In this document: in pieces, positions 27,247-37,734 of the stretch
Layout: every line of letters begins with the position of its first letter
Numbering within the stretch: position 1 is the first letter of the stretch
DNA from: Lethocerus indicus
Taxonomy: Eukaryota > Arthropoda > Insecta > Hemiptera > Belostomatidae
Reading direction: 5' to 3'
Assembly (NCBI GenBank): GCA_019843655.1
Contig: JACDQD010000103.1
Location: 3,596,001 to 3,660,000 of the forward strand
Length of the DNA stretch: 64,000 nucleotides
The notes under the pieces: generated by a model
Databases searched by the model: none
What the model was told of the DNA's origin: nothing
Seen by the model: the letters and a program-made list of their open reading frames with translations, nothing else
Translations under genes and position numbers: made by a program

Positions 27247-27282
27247 ATGCAAATAGTGGCGCCGTTTCAAAAACGGCGTCAC
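27245..27282. promoter_or_regulatory. Extended POU octamer adjoining a 12-bp hairpin
   Basis: AATATGCAAAT (27245-27255) contains the octamer ATGCAAAT at 27247-27254. A 27-nt hairpin starts immediately after it: GTGGCGCCGTTT (27256-27267) pairs with AAACGGCGTCAC (27271-27282) through eleven Watson-Crick pairs and one G-T pair around a CAA loop. The pair lies inside a GC/CpG-rich block (about 27190-27420). Regulatory function is inferred from the motif alone. Confidence 0.4.
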
Positions 27283-28480
27283 CGCGCGTATCGTGGGGAG
27301 TTTAACAAGGGGGCGAACACAGCCCACGATTGTTTTCGGGGAGCCGACGTTGTTCCGGCGAAATTGATGGCTCGGACATTGAAAAGTCATTAATCAGATG
27401 GCCCTCCTCGCCGTGTCAAGCCGCCCGCAGAATATTTTATGACGATGACAATCGTTGGGTAAGACACAAATTGGAGAAAATTCTAAAATTGTTATTTAGA
27501 TTCTCCATCCTCGCTTCCAAACCGCCGTATCTAGTTATCTTGTTTTGATTGTAAGGAACCATTTCGTATTTCTTATTTGAGATTGTATCTGACGAGCGTA
27601 TCTGATTCTGTCCTGAATGAATTGAAAATGCTGAAATGATTTCAAGCCTGACTAATTATATCTATTATTATCCCTCCATTTAAACTGGTTTTATACCTTT
27701 TTTCCAATATCCACATTCTATTGGCTTATTTTTATAATTTTACCCCCCTACATTCACATTACAGGGTAAGTATACCCCCCTCCCCATCATATCACTCGAT
27801 CGTGCCAATTTTTCATTTATTATATTATTAGTTAATTAAAATTAAAATAACAACTCGAATGGAAATATCAATTTGAACATGCCCGAAGGAAACATACATT
27901 CGTGTAAATTAAATGATCATGAATAGATACGTACAGTAGGCCATAATTTAGCTCTAAGTAGGTAAGGCATCATATTTCTTGTCGGGAGAGAATGGATGAG
28001 GCACAGGGTACAGTTAATTTCCTCATTTAAATGAGAATAAAGGGCGAGGCGCGTAGGCACCTTAATAACAGAGACCATTACGTCTCAGCTGAGAAAATGA
28101 GTGATTCAGAAATGTGATGAATATCCCATGAATATCCCTTTCTTCTGCCAGTAGCCCCGTGTTTTATCGATGAGAGGTATTTATAAAAGTATTCAAAAAT
28201 AAACAGGTGATTTTTAAATAGTTATATATTTAGATATAATATAAATATAAAATAACAAAAGTGTCCTATACATCTTCTGACCAAATAAGACTCCATGAAA
28301 CTATACCGTAGAGCTGATTTCTGGCCGCGGGACTCAAAAGCAGGGGCATGATACGGATTACACTACAAAGGAGTGTAATTTTAGTGTTTACACCCGCGGT
28401 AGAAAAACTAGCAGGCCCGGATGAAGTGTGGCGGGCCGTGGAAAGGGCCTCATTTGCCGGCGTCGGAGCGAAGGCGGTAC
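27283..28480. other. Non-genic, mostly AT-rich stretch
   Basis: The GC block ends near 27430, then AT-rich DNA continues to about 28320. CAGGGTAAGT at 27762-27771 resembles a 5' splice donor, but no open exon precedes it. Nothing else is recognised. Confidence 0.5.
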
Positions 28481-28945
28481 ACTTTTAAAATGTAAAAAGG
28501 TGGTCTCTCTCTTTCCTTGTTGTCGGCCGCTTTAATTCCAAGCACCATTTAGCCCGGGGCCGCAAACCGACTGAGAATGATTGGAAAAGAGAAAGAGAGA
28601 GAGAGAGAAAGAGAGAGAGTATCGCTTCTCCTTCCCCGAGGGGCCCTTGCCCCAACCCGCAGCGCACCGTAATTAACAAGGATGCGCACACGCGCGCACC
28701 TGTGACGTCACGGGATCCCTTTCTACTTTATGTCCCTTTCTGTCCGCACTTCTCCTTGTTCTTCCCTTTGTCGTGATCATCGGAGTTCTGAGAGGAAAAT
28801 AGCTAGAAAAAAAATAAGAAGAAGATATGAATCCCAATTTAAAAACCGGGGACTGGTGCCCGCCGGCGACTCGTCTGTAACTGATGAGCGCGGCCTCCAC
28901 TATTGTCTCAAAGGGGGGCGGGTCCTCCGCGACACACAAGGTAAG
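28480..28945 (+). promoter_or_regulatory. Promoter-like CpG block: GA repeat, CRE and a strong splice donor
   Basis: The block contains a (GA)n tract (28589-28619), the type of sequence bound by GAGA-type factors. It also has GTGACGTCAC (28702-28711), a perfect CRE-centred palindrome, and CAAG|GTAAGA at 28937-28946, a strong 5' splice donor on the + strand. An ATG at 28730 is open through that donor (70 codons plus 1 nt, basic peptide, no known motif). Together these could mark a promoter and first exon of a transcript that continues downstream. No matching acceptor or second exon could be identified, so this is tentative. Confidence 0.25.
28589..28619. repeat. (GA)n tract
   Basis: About 31 nt of almost pure GA with A insertions. 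A complementary-type TC tract lies at 30694-30725. Both are in GC-rich blocks. Confidence 0.9.
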
Positions 28946-31900
28946 ACAGACGTTCGGACGACACAGAAATACTTCATAAAAGCGGTATAAAAAAAGAAAC
29001 TTACTGAAAAAACCTTATAGATAAAGACAACTCCCCTCCTATCAAGGAGGATTTCTTCCGGTAATATATTTCAACGATAAAGGGGTCCCCGTTTTAGTTT
29101 GCACATCAAAAAAAATGCCTTAATATTAAATCCTTTGTCAAAATATTTATCAATATTCGGAAAATATACTTATAAAATAGTTAGGTTGCCCTGGTAGTAT
29201 TTTAAATATGGAATTTTAAACTTAATTACCCAATTTTTAGGGTTTACTACTGTTTACTACCACTAAATCTTTACACAATCTTTATAAATTACATTTCAGT
29301 TAATTTATCATAATATTACTCAGTTTAAGTCGGAAGGGTAGCGTTTCTCTAGTTCTAGTCCCAGCTCAGTATTGCTATTCATTCCTTGGGGATTTCTAAG
29401 GTTGGAAACATCTAGAATGTGACATAAATTTTCGAAATAAAATTCTTTCGAATATTATTGCTCTAATAAATAATCACAATATTCTCACGATATCATCTCC
29501 CGCCGATAAAATGGGATTAATCGAAGCCACCTTAGCCCGTTTAAACCCCAATTTTTTGTCGGCACAATGCAAACGTCGGCCCTCTAAAAGGTTATACGAT
29601 CCATAAAATGCTTAGAAACCCTTGGAAGTTAAATTTCATAGCTGTCGGCGCGTTTTATCTGGCTCGCGGGTCTGCTGGCGGGACAGGGGGGAGGGGCATC
29701 GTGGGGCTCGCACAAAGCAGACTTGATAAATGGGGGCCCGGTCCTTTTTTTTTGTTTTTCTGTTCCTTTTTTTCGTATTTAATGGAAAGGCCTGGTCAAC
29801 CCCGGCATCAATCTTGCCCCGAAAAGCCCCCGCCGGCCCCAATTCAATCGGAGGCCGGCGAAAAACAAAACTCAACCGCGGCCATTAATCTTTCGACGGG
29901 CCGAGGAACGGCAAGAGATGGACGGACGGCGGCCCTCCGCAGCGGTAGAGTGCATCGGTAATGACGTTATAGACATCATTATAACAGGCTCCAATATAAT
30001 AGATAATAAATCTCACCGAATCGTGAATAACGAACCATCTAAGCAGAGAGACTTTCAAGAGGACTTGAAATAGCTCGTGTATAGAGCAATATGTTCCTTT
30101 AATTTTTATAATTATAATGATTATGACAGCATTTTGTGACAAATTATTCCCGAACATTAGAATCGTATAGGGTAGAAAATGTCCCACCCTATTAAATTAT
30201 TCCAATCTTTGAAGGGAAAAAATTAATGCAGTATTCTATGCACCACTATTGTAAGCATTATGGAGTTAAATATCATCACTCTTGTGATTTTCTGTCTCCA
30301 GTAAACCTATTTGTGTAACTGAACCTATTCCATATGCTACTCTTAACACAGCAAGTAGTAGACAACCATTCCTGGTTATGACCAACAGACAGGCACAAGT
30401 GTTGAAGCTGAATGGTGCATTAATGCCTGTTCTGGTAACAAACGTGAATTTCGATGGTTGCTTGAAGTAATTTACACTTTCCTATCCGGGCTTAGGAGAA
30501 AATGCTTCGATTTACATATGCAGGAGGGATACCAAGTTATAATTGACCGAGCTTCGGGAATTAAAGTGTCTCGCAGGAGTTAAGAAACGAGTCCGCGTGT
30601 CAGCGGCGGCGGCGGCGGCAGTTCATAAATCATGCGATATTGTATGTAGAGGGTCGGCCCTCACAATCAACCGCCTCTTGTGCGTGTGTTACACTTCTCT
30701 TTCTCTATCTCTCTCTCTTATCTCCGATTGTGGCTGGCTCTCTCATCAAGGGCTCGCTTGTTTAGGAGTTTGGCGGGGGGAGGACTCCCGCCGGCGACCG
30801 TCAAACCTTTCATCCCCCTTCTGGATTAGGGGCCGATTCACTCTAGCCGAGAGGGCGGATAATCGGCCGGTAATTGCCCCGGTGAGCTCTATGAAAAGGC
30901 GCCGCCGCGGCCCGCCTCCTGCGGTTTTTTTTCTCTAAGCCCGACTTCGTTGCCGGCAAATCGCTTAAATCGGCCTAATTCCGATTCCATTATTCAATCA
31001 GAACGGGGCGATTCCTTTACCTCCGACCAATCACCGCTGAACAGAGGGCTAATTGTACATTGAGGCGACCCGAAAGAGATGAAGGAGCAATTTATCTCTT
31101 GTGAAACATAGTCCCTTAATTATAGCTTTTTACTATCCCGTAATACCGAAGCAATTTTGTTATTATATTGTGCCTCGTGGCATAGACTCACTTAGAAATT
31201 TTGGAATCGTAATATATCTTATATAACATTTGTTATATTACCGATAACATAATTAATTTCACGTATCTCATAAGTCTGCGATGAACATCTCATTTAAAAT
31301 ATGCACGAACGAATATTACCAATAATACACTGCATAAAATGTCTCCGTTTCCAAGTCCCCGTGACGAACATTTTTCGAAAAGTTGGTCATTATAACTTAT
31401 AAGCGACAAAAATCTGTGACACGAGTTTAAATCATTCATGAGAGGAAGGAGAAGAATTTGATTTTTAAACTATTTTAATGGAGTCTGGGACGGTGACGGA
31501 GCAGTTTTCTTTGACGCTTCCGGGAATGCTTCCAGGGGAGAGGAATAGAAAAGGAATTAAAAAATGAATCTTTTTCGAAAATACAGGAGAAATGCCGGCG
31601 CATGGCGCAGAATACCTCAGTGAATTATTTTCAACGTCAGAAGAAATATGACTTGCATTATCTATACAATTTTATAACCGTGCAACTTTACTAAGGTGCA
31701 CACTAACTGTCCTAAATAGACGATATTTAATTATACTTGCCAAGGGATATGTTGGAATTGAAGTATGGCCGGAAAAAATTGTAGGATCAGGGACGGAGTA
31801 TCAACAGGTGAACGGCCGAGCAGTCCTCGATCCCGACAAATAAATCCCAGACCCTTCTGTCCCCTTTCCTGGCCACTGCCATGTAAATATCTCCATTAGC

Positions 31901-32449
31901 TATCACTCCCTGGGGTCTGATCCGGCAAACTGCTTACCACCAGCCTGGAGTCGAAGAGGGGACATCTGGGGTTGCTAATGGCCGGGGAGTACGCCCAAAT
32001 CTATTAGGCTGCCCCGGAGGCGCAAGTCTACCCCAATCTATCCTCCGCATACAAACTGAGGTGGGAAAATCAGTCAAGGTTCTAAATCACTCATTGTTAC
32101 CTGATTTCCATAATTATTAAATTCTTGTCGGAATAAAACCACCCAATTAGGTACTATGATAGGTTTATAGTGCTTACACTCTCCACTCAACTAAATACGA
32201 TATTAAAATAATTTATATTAATGTTATTACTTAGACATTTTATAGACTCTCGGATACAAGTTACCGACCACAGTTATTTTCGAACGATGCAGAAGTGATG
32301 ATATTGCCCAGATTAATATACGCATTTTTTATTATACACATTGAATTTTTCAATTCTCTATTCACTAATAACTGACAAACTACACTATTGATTCACAACC
32401 GCCATCAAGTGTTCGTTGTATAAGAAGGGAAATTATGAAATAAACCATA
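28946..32449. other. Non-genic stretch upstream of the V/P-repeat gene
   Basis: GC/CpG-rich blocks lie at about 29560-29960, 30560-31080 and 31800-32060. A hairpin is formed by CCTCCT (29035-29040) and AGGAGG (29045-29050). A TC-rich tract is at 30694-30725 and a GCG-repeat patch (GGCGGCGGCGGC) near 30605. Frames up to 131 codons (30543-30938) run through the low-complexity patches and are not convincing. Enhancers for the downstream gene could lie here. Confidence 0.5.
30694..30725. repeat. (TC)n tract
   Basis: Imperfect CT/TC run (CTTCTCTTTCTCTATCTCTC and on) inside a GC-rich block. Confidence 0.85.
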
Positions 32450-32457
32450 AACCGGTA
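32450..32457 (+). promoter_or_regulatory. Possible Grainyhead-type site upstream of the V/P-repeat gene
   Basis: AACCGGTA matches seven of eight positions of the Grainyhead consensus AACCGGTT and lies about 160 bp upstream of the predicted transcription start. Grainyhead controls epidermal barrier and cuticle genes in insects, so the position suits an epidermally expressed gene. A CAGCTG E-box (near 32494) and TTGCATAA, a C/EBP-like TTGCNNAA match (near 32530), lie between it and the TATA box. A single short match can occur by chance. Confidence 0.35.
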
Positions 32458-32579
32458 AATGACTTGAGACAATGTTACCAATTTAATTAGGACAGCTGGA
32501 ATACCAAACGATTGCCTAAGACGGGCAAATTGCATAAGATCGTCAATGCATGGTTGACCGTAACCAAGCTTCCGAGGGG

Positions 32580-32615
32580 TATATATACGAAATTCAACGA
32601 GCAGAGAGTATCAGT
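32580..32615 (+). promoter_or_regulatory. Core promoter of the V/P-repeat gene: TATA box plus initiator
   Basis: TATATATA at 32580-32587 is followed by the arthropod initiator TCAGT at 32611-32615. The initiator A (32613) is 33 nt downstream of the first T of the TATA box, the normal spacing. It would give a 23-nt 5' leader before the ATG at 32636. Strong TATA plus initiator is typical of highly induced, tissue-restricted genes such as cuticle genes. The transcription start is inferred, not measured. Confidence 0.8.
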
Positions 32616-32635
32616 AACGAGTCAACAGTGGAAAC

Positions 32636-33553
32636 ATGAAAGTTGCATTGGTAGTGTTGTTGGTAGTGGGCCTGGTGGCGGCCGAAACCAAGAAAGTGGA
32701 GGAGAAGAAACACGAGAAGAGAGGACTGTTCAGCGGCTGGTTCGGAGGATTCTTCGGCGGACATTCGGGACATGATCTGGAGCACGCAAGTCACGGTCTC
32801 TCTTCTTCGGGACTTTCGACCGGGTTTTCAAGCGGACATTTGAGCGGACTGGGAAGCGGAATCGGCGATGAACACCACGTGAAGACGGTGACGCTGACCA
32901 AGGAGGTGCCCGTCCCATACCCAGTGCCCGTTGAGAAGCATGTGCCGGTCCATATTTCGGTTCCAGTCGACCGTCCGGTCCCTGTGCACATCCCGAAGCC
33001 TGTCCCGGTTCCAGTCGAGAAGCACATACCTTACCCCGTAAAGGTGCCCGTACCTCAGCCCTATCCCGTCGAGAAACACGTCCCAGTGCCGTACCACGTC
33101 CCGGTTGATAGGCCGGTACCAGTCCCTGTTGAGAAACCTGTACCATACATCGTCACCAAAAATGTCCCAGTGCCAGTAGAAAAGCACATACCTGTACCAG
33201 TCAAGGTCCCCGTCGATGTTCCAAGGCCATACACCGTCCACGTGCCCGTCGCCAGGCCCTACCCGGTCCCTGTCAACAAGCCGTACCCCGTCCCGGTTAA
33301 AGTGCCCGTCGACCGCCCCTACCCCGTATCTGTACCAAAGCCCTACCCTGTACCCGTTGAGAAACCCGTGCCCGTACCCGTCGAGAAGCCGTACCCCGTA
33401 CCGGTGAAAGTGCCCGTCCCTGTCGAGCATCACGTACCCTATGTAGTGGAGAAGTCCGTACCTGTGGCTATACCTGTGATCTCACACGGCTTCGACTCTT
33501 CATCCCACAATTCATTCGGTTACGATGACGGGTTCAGTGGACACCATTTCTGA
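32636..33553 (+). CDS. Secreted valine/proline-repeat structural protein, probably cuticular (Vajk-like low-complexity type)
   Basis: Single-exon ORF of 305 codons ending in TGA. The start is fixed by an AAAC-ATG context with A at -3, lying 23 nt after a TATA-spaced initiator, and by an ideal signal peptide: K2, a hydrophobic core at residues 3-15, and likely cleavage after A16 (VAA-ET). Next come a charged stretch with a dibasic K28-R29, a Gly/Ser/His-rich segment (about 30-84), and a repeat domain (about 89-281) in which proline falls at about every second or third residue. Recurrent modules are VPVPVEK-H/P (123, 161, 177, 245), YPVPVEK (95, 237), VPVDRP (109, 155, 223) and VKVPV (135, 189, 221, 257). 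The tail is His/Ser/Asp/Phe-rich (282-305). There is no cysteine, no transmembrane segment and no Rebers-Riddiford chitin-binding consensus. Seen: the architecture. Known: such V/P/Y/K-repeat secreted proteins are common in insect cuticle. Inferred: an extracellular matrix or cuticle component that adopts an extended polyproline-like shape. No paralogue lies in the window. Confidence 0.93.
   Translation: MKVALVVLLVVGLVAAETKKVEEKKHEKRGLFSGWFGGFFGGHSGHDLEHASHGLSSSGLSTGFSSGHLSGLGSGIGDEHHVKTVTLTKEVPVPYPVPVEKHVPVHISVPVDRPVPVHIPKPVPVPVEKHIPYPVKVPVPQPYPVEKHVPVPYHVPVDRPVPVPVEKPVPYIVTKNVPVPVEKHIPVPVKVPVDVPRPYTVHVPVARPYPVPVNKPYPVPVKVPVDRPYPVSVPKPYPVPVEKPVPVPVEKPYPVPVKVPVPVEHHVPYVVEKSVPVAIPVISHGFDSSSHNSFGYDDGFSGHHF
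32906..33475 (+). repeat. Coding repeat array of V/P modules inside the cuticle-type gene
   Basis: This stretch encodes residues 91-280. Short modules (PVPVEK, PVDRP, VKVPV, PYPV) recur with variable spacing rather than as one exact tandem unit. Synonymous codons vary between copies (GTG/GTC/GTA/GTT, CCC/CCG/CCA/CCT), so the peptide pattern is conserved better than the DNA. This argues for selection on the protein rather than very recent slippage. The array is clearly GC-richer than its flanks and lacks stop codons in several other frames, which creates spurious antisense ORFs. The repeat makes allele-length variation and assembly collapse plausible. Confidence 0.9.
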
Positions 33554-33672
33554 TTTACGTTCCTAAATAATTTGTTTGACTAATATAAATTATTCGCTCG
33601 TACAACTTATCATGCCATGCATGGATAGGTCTTTCACAAATAAATAATTACCTACCATTACACTGTCTTTTT
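33554..33672 (+). other. 3' UTR with poly(A) signal of the V/P-repeat gene
   Basis: AATAAA at 33639-33644 lies 86 nt after the stop codon and is followed by a T-rich tract from about 33665 (tctttttt), the usual order of hexamer, cleavage site and U-rich downstream element. The UTR is AT-rich and short. Cleavage is therefore expected at roughly 33655-33670. Confidence 0.7.
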
Positions 33673-36188
33673 TCTTCTTTCTAAATTGCTGCATACATTA
33701 TATTTATGTATACAATTATTATAACTTTATTAAGAAGTTAAATAACTTTCATCTTTCGCCACAGCTTATTGAATGACAGCTTCCTTGCGTCCATAAAGGA
33801 CAATAAAATTGTTGAACATCAGGCTCTGTGTTTTATAGTTACTTCGTCCCGCTGAGTTTTTGATGGGACACTAAAAACGGGCCGCGGCAATTTAATCTAT
33901 CCATTGGAATTAATTTCTGGCCGTGAGGGACAATTAAGCGATGAAATAAAATCGTGTTTGAAAGCCTGACAAATATGCGGGTAGCAACAATCGAGAGCCA
34001 TACACCCGACATTACCGGGTCATCCATTAGGCCGGCGACCGTGATGGGCGATTAATTGTTAACTCCAATAACCAATTAATGCTTTTATCGATCCCCCACT
34101 GGTCTCTGCAGTTCATCCATAAATCTTATACCGTGTTTCTAAGCTTGGAGTAAAATGGACATGGCATTCAATATTTGATACTCATGCTAAGTACCGAAAA
34201 AAATGGACTTAATTAACACCGTTAGCCGATTGTTGTTTTTAAGTGAGATCAGCTTCACTTTACTCCAAACGACAGTAATGTAGGACTTTCCCGGTTCCCG
34301 ATGATGGGTCCTGGCAGAGTAGTATCACAATTAAATTAATAAATAGTATAAATCAGTAAAGTTCGTTACTGTGTTAATGATTGTCATAAAACTAATACCA
34401 GTCTTACTAACTAGATGAATGAAACATTTGTAACTTCAAAAGGAAGTAACATCTGTGTACCGAGCAGCTGTAGAAACAGTAGGCCCGATGTTGAATTTAT
34501 CTACTTCGGTGGCGAAATTAGTTTTTAACTAATATGTCTAAAAGGAGCTTTCCCTTCGCGTAAAGTGCAGCCGCCCTTTGACAGCCGGCAGGATTATTTC
34601 TGTACACAATTTCTTTCGGGAGATCTCGAGCGTTACGAGCCCTTCTCAGAGAAGGCGCATTCACCGGGGAATGCAAGAAACGAGGCCCACGAAGCTATTG
34701 ATGATTTCCGCTTCCGGGTGTCCGAAGTTAAAAACCTCCTGGAAACGGCCCCGAACGCAGATGGGAGCCAACCCCCGGCTCCCCCCTTTCACTTGGAAAT
34801 AGCCGAGCAATAACTAAGAGTCCCTTTTGAGGCTCTCCTATGTGTTGATTCAAGGGAGGGGCGGCTCATTTACCGCGATGGCTTTGTAGCGTTTCTCTGT
34901 TCGGGGGCTCGCCCGCTAAAGAGAGGGGTCGTTCGGGTCGAAAATATATATTGCGAGGGGCACTCCTTCTTGCCATCAGGGGCTAGATGCAATCCCCTTG
35001 TAACGGATTTATGGTTTTCATGAAAATCTTTTCCTCCCCCTGTTCCCGATGTTTCTTGGTATATATTACATTAAAAGCAGGATGTAACTATTGCAGAACT
35101 TCCGTAATATATACTCGGGTATAACTCTAACGAATTAAAACGTTTAAATAAGCTAAACAGTTAAATTAGTTAAGGAAGTTAGCTTGATAAATAGAATTCA
35201 TTAAAATAATTTATTGATTATCAGGTAATTGTTTCCTCTAAATGTTCGCGTTGTGACCTAAATTTAATTCAAGGAAGTAATTTAAACGTAACTTTTAATT
35301 CGTAACGGATGGACGCAACAAGATTTAAATAAACAACTCGGCTCTACTTGCTATAATACGAATACTGTAGTTTCCTTATTTACATAGCCCGAACTAAAAA
35401 TTCTCGCTAATTGCGCGGAGACTCAACTAGCCCATTCGTTAATTAATGCACATTTTAAGCGGAGCCCAGCGCTAACTTTTAAACAGCATACGCAACGCTT
35501 TCAATTTCATAAATTTTAATGACCGAACTCGGAATAATGCGGGGATGAATTATTTATGTCGATTAAACATCGTGCGGCTCGGAACCGGAGGTCTTATTTC
35601 GGATTTGGGCCCGTTCGAACGAATTGATTATTTTATTCTATCGATTAACACATTATTAAAATGCATGACGAACGGGGGAGATCATAAACACGGCCGTGAT
35701 TTAAATGTCCGTTCGGTGGTCCTTATCTGATCTTCTTCCGGGACATCGGCTACCGGTGTTTTAATGTAATTCGGCGTTTCTTTTTTTTTTGCGTTTTCCT
35801 TTCCGTCTCATTCGCTCCGTAAACGGCCGAGGACAGACTGACAAACGGATGTCGAACGCTTCAAGAGGGGAGTCCGAGAGCTACACGGCAATTCATTAGC
35901 GTCCCCGAGTCGGGTCCTTTTTTTTATTTATTACTTTTTTCGTTTAATGTCCCCCGCTCTTCAGAATTTAAATGTGCCCATAACTCTTGGCAGGGCGGAA
36001 CGTCCGCGCGCGTATTACGATCCGGGCGCGGATTTCACATAAATCCTTTTGTCTGGCCGCCGCTCGCCAGATGGCCCCCCTTATAAGACTCTTGTCTCAT
36101 TTATCCTGGTCCCAAAAAATAGACGTCCGATCGATTGAGATCTGAAGAATGCATCGAGAGGAACACACGACCATAATTTACTCTGTAA
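33673..36188. other. Non-genic stretch downstream of the V/P-repeat gene
   Basis: GC-rich blocks lie at about 33840-34030, 34560-34960 and 35700-36120. In the middle one, an 82-codon plus-strand frame (34565-34813, opening with GTG, not ATG) has a plausible-looking acidic composition but no recognisable domain. The rest is AT-rich. Confidence 0.5.
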
Positions 36189-36219
36189 TTTTCGTAGCGC
36201 GAGAACAAAGCTACGAAAA
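36189..36219. repeat. Perfect 10-bp stem hairpin
   Basis: TTTTCGTAGC (36189-36198) is the exact complement of GCTACGAAAA (36210-36219), with an 11-nt loop between. It is flanked by AT-rich DNA. Function is unknown. Confidence 0.7.
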
Positions 36220-37644
36220 ACTGTTCATTATTGTGTCTCGAATAAATGTTATTTTTAAATCGTTATTAAATTATTGCAACGAATTTACCGGCTATATAAA
36301 TCTATGTTCTTTCGAACCTCTGTTCGGCCGTCGTTAAAAATGATGGACCCCACCCTGCGCGCTGAAAGCGGACGCAGTTAACGATCCCTGTAAACTGTTA
36401 AAAAAATGAAACAATTAACTTTATGAAACGGCATAATTAAAAACACTGCAGTATCCGCCAGCTTACAGATACCGATCGTCCCTCCTGGGTCCCGGCTGGC
36501 TTCCGCTCTCACAGGCGCCTCCCCCCCCCATCCTCTCTCTAACCGTAGTTGTTCAGTTTTACGACCCAGCGTTTTATATATACAATTAACACTGGAAAAA
36601 TATCTCCGGTAACGACGTCCGATCTCGAATTACATTTGTATGAAAATTCCATTGAATCGTAGCCGGAACCGCTGTGCGCTTATCTCCACCACTATCCGAT
36701 ATTTTGTACGATATCGTAAGATAAAATAAAATTTGAAATAAAAAAATATTCGAAAACAAATGTTATGACAAAAAATCACCCCCAATTAAGGAGTAAGGTT
36801 ATTTTCAAATTTGCCAGAAGCCAAAATGGCTTATCCTAATTAATTTCTGAGTTAGTCTCTATAATTTCACAGTTATTTTAATGTCGTTCTAATTATTTAC
36901 GGTATCATCGTTAGACCTAACCTAACGATTTTAAACAACATCCTATACAGATATTTTCATTTTTATTTTCATTCTCAAGCTGACTAGTCAGAGGAACCTC
37001 GTAAGCATTCCTTAAATTAAAAAATCTCCTATCGGAGAACATCTCCGGACGTCGCTCCATAGAAAATCCATTAATCCAATTGAGCGCCTCTTGTAAAACT
37101 GTAACAGGGTACAAGGGGGCGGCATTGTGCTAGACCCGACTAATCTGAATATCCCCTTTCATCGGGAGGCTGTGGGTCGGAGGGTCGTGGCGGGGTGCAC
37201 GTTTTGTGTGCATAATATGCAAATGGGGCGGGCGGGTTATACGCACACAAACACACGCGGAAGGGAACAAGAGAAAGAAAATAAAAGAAGAAGCGGTTCG
37301 GTCCTGAAAAGAGAGGCGCGGCGGTGTCCCTCTCGTGGGAGAGTGCCGGCCGGCCCCCCGTGACTCGGTCACGTGTCCTCATCCCATGACAATCTACCTC
37401 TCTTGTTTCCTCCCGTCCGGAGGTCGACGTCTCTCTTTTTTTCCCTGTCCCGCTACCGGTATTTTATTCGTCTCTGTGTTTCGTCCGCCAATCCGACAGT
37501 GGAACAGTCCTCATTTTCTTATTCTCCCCCGGCTTCCTTCTGTAGGTTACTACGGATGAGGTTTCAATTCTTGGACGGGTTTTTAACACGCAATTGGAGT
37601 AGACGCTCCCAGAATGACATAATTCAATTTGCAAGAGTTTCTTC
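36220..37644. other. Non-genic stretch with a GC-rich block
   Basis: AT-rich to about 37110. Then a GC/CpG-rich block (37120-37560) holds an AATATGCAAAT extended octamer (37215-37225) and GTGAC/GTCAC arms around 37362-37374 leading into a CACGTG E-box. Overlapping short frames on both strands are not convincing. Confidence 0.5.
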
Positions 37645-37667
37645 CACCGACTTAAAATAAGTCGGTG
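37645..37667. repeat. Perfect 10-bp stem, 3-nt loop hairpin
   Basis: CACCGACTTA (37645-37654) pairs exactly with TAAGTCGGTG (37658-37667) around AAA. It is among the most stable-looking small hairpins in the window and lies 68 bp before a duplicated palindrome. Confidence 0.75.
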
Positions 37668-37734
37668 AGTTGACACTCGAAATTACGTTATTCTTAGAAC
37701 TCAATTAAACGATTACAGTAAGGAATATTAAACT

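Noticed and set aside
32828..33433. 201-codon minus-strand ORF (Asp/Gly/Arg/Tyr-rich) over the V/P gene
   Set aside because: Exact shadow of the repeat-coding strand; biased codons remove stops. The sense frame has a signal peptide, promoter and poly(A) signal.
34565..34813. 82-codon plus-strand frame with protein-like acidic composition, with CTTCTCAG acceptor-like sequence inside
   Set aside because: Opens with GTG rather than ATG, has no recognisable domain, lies in a GC-rich block, and has no convincing donor.
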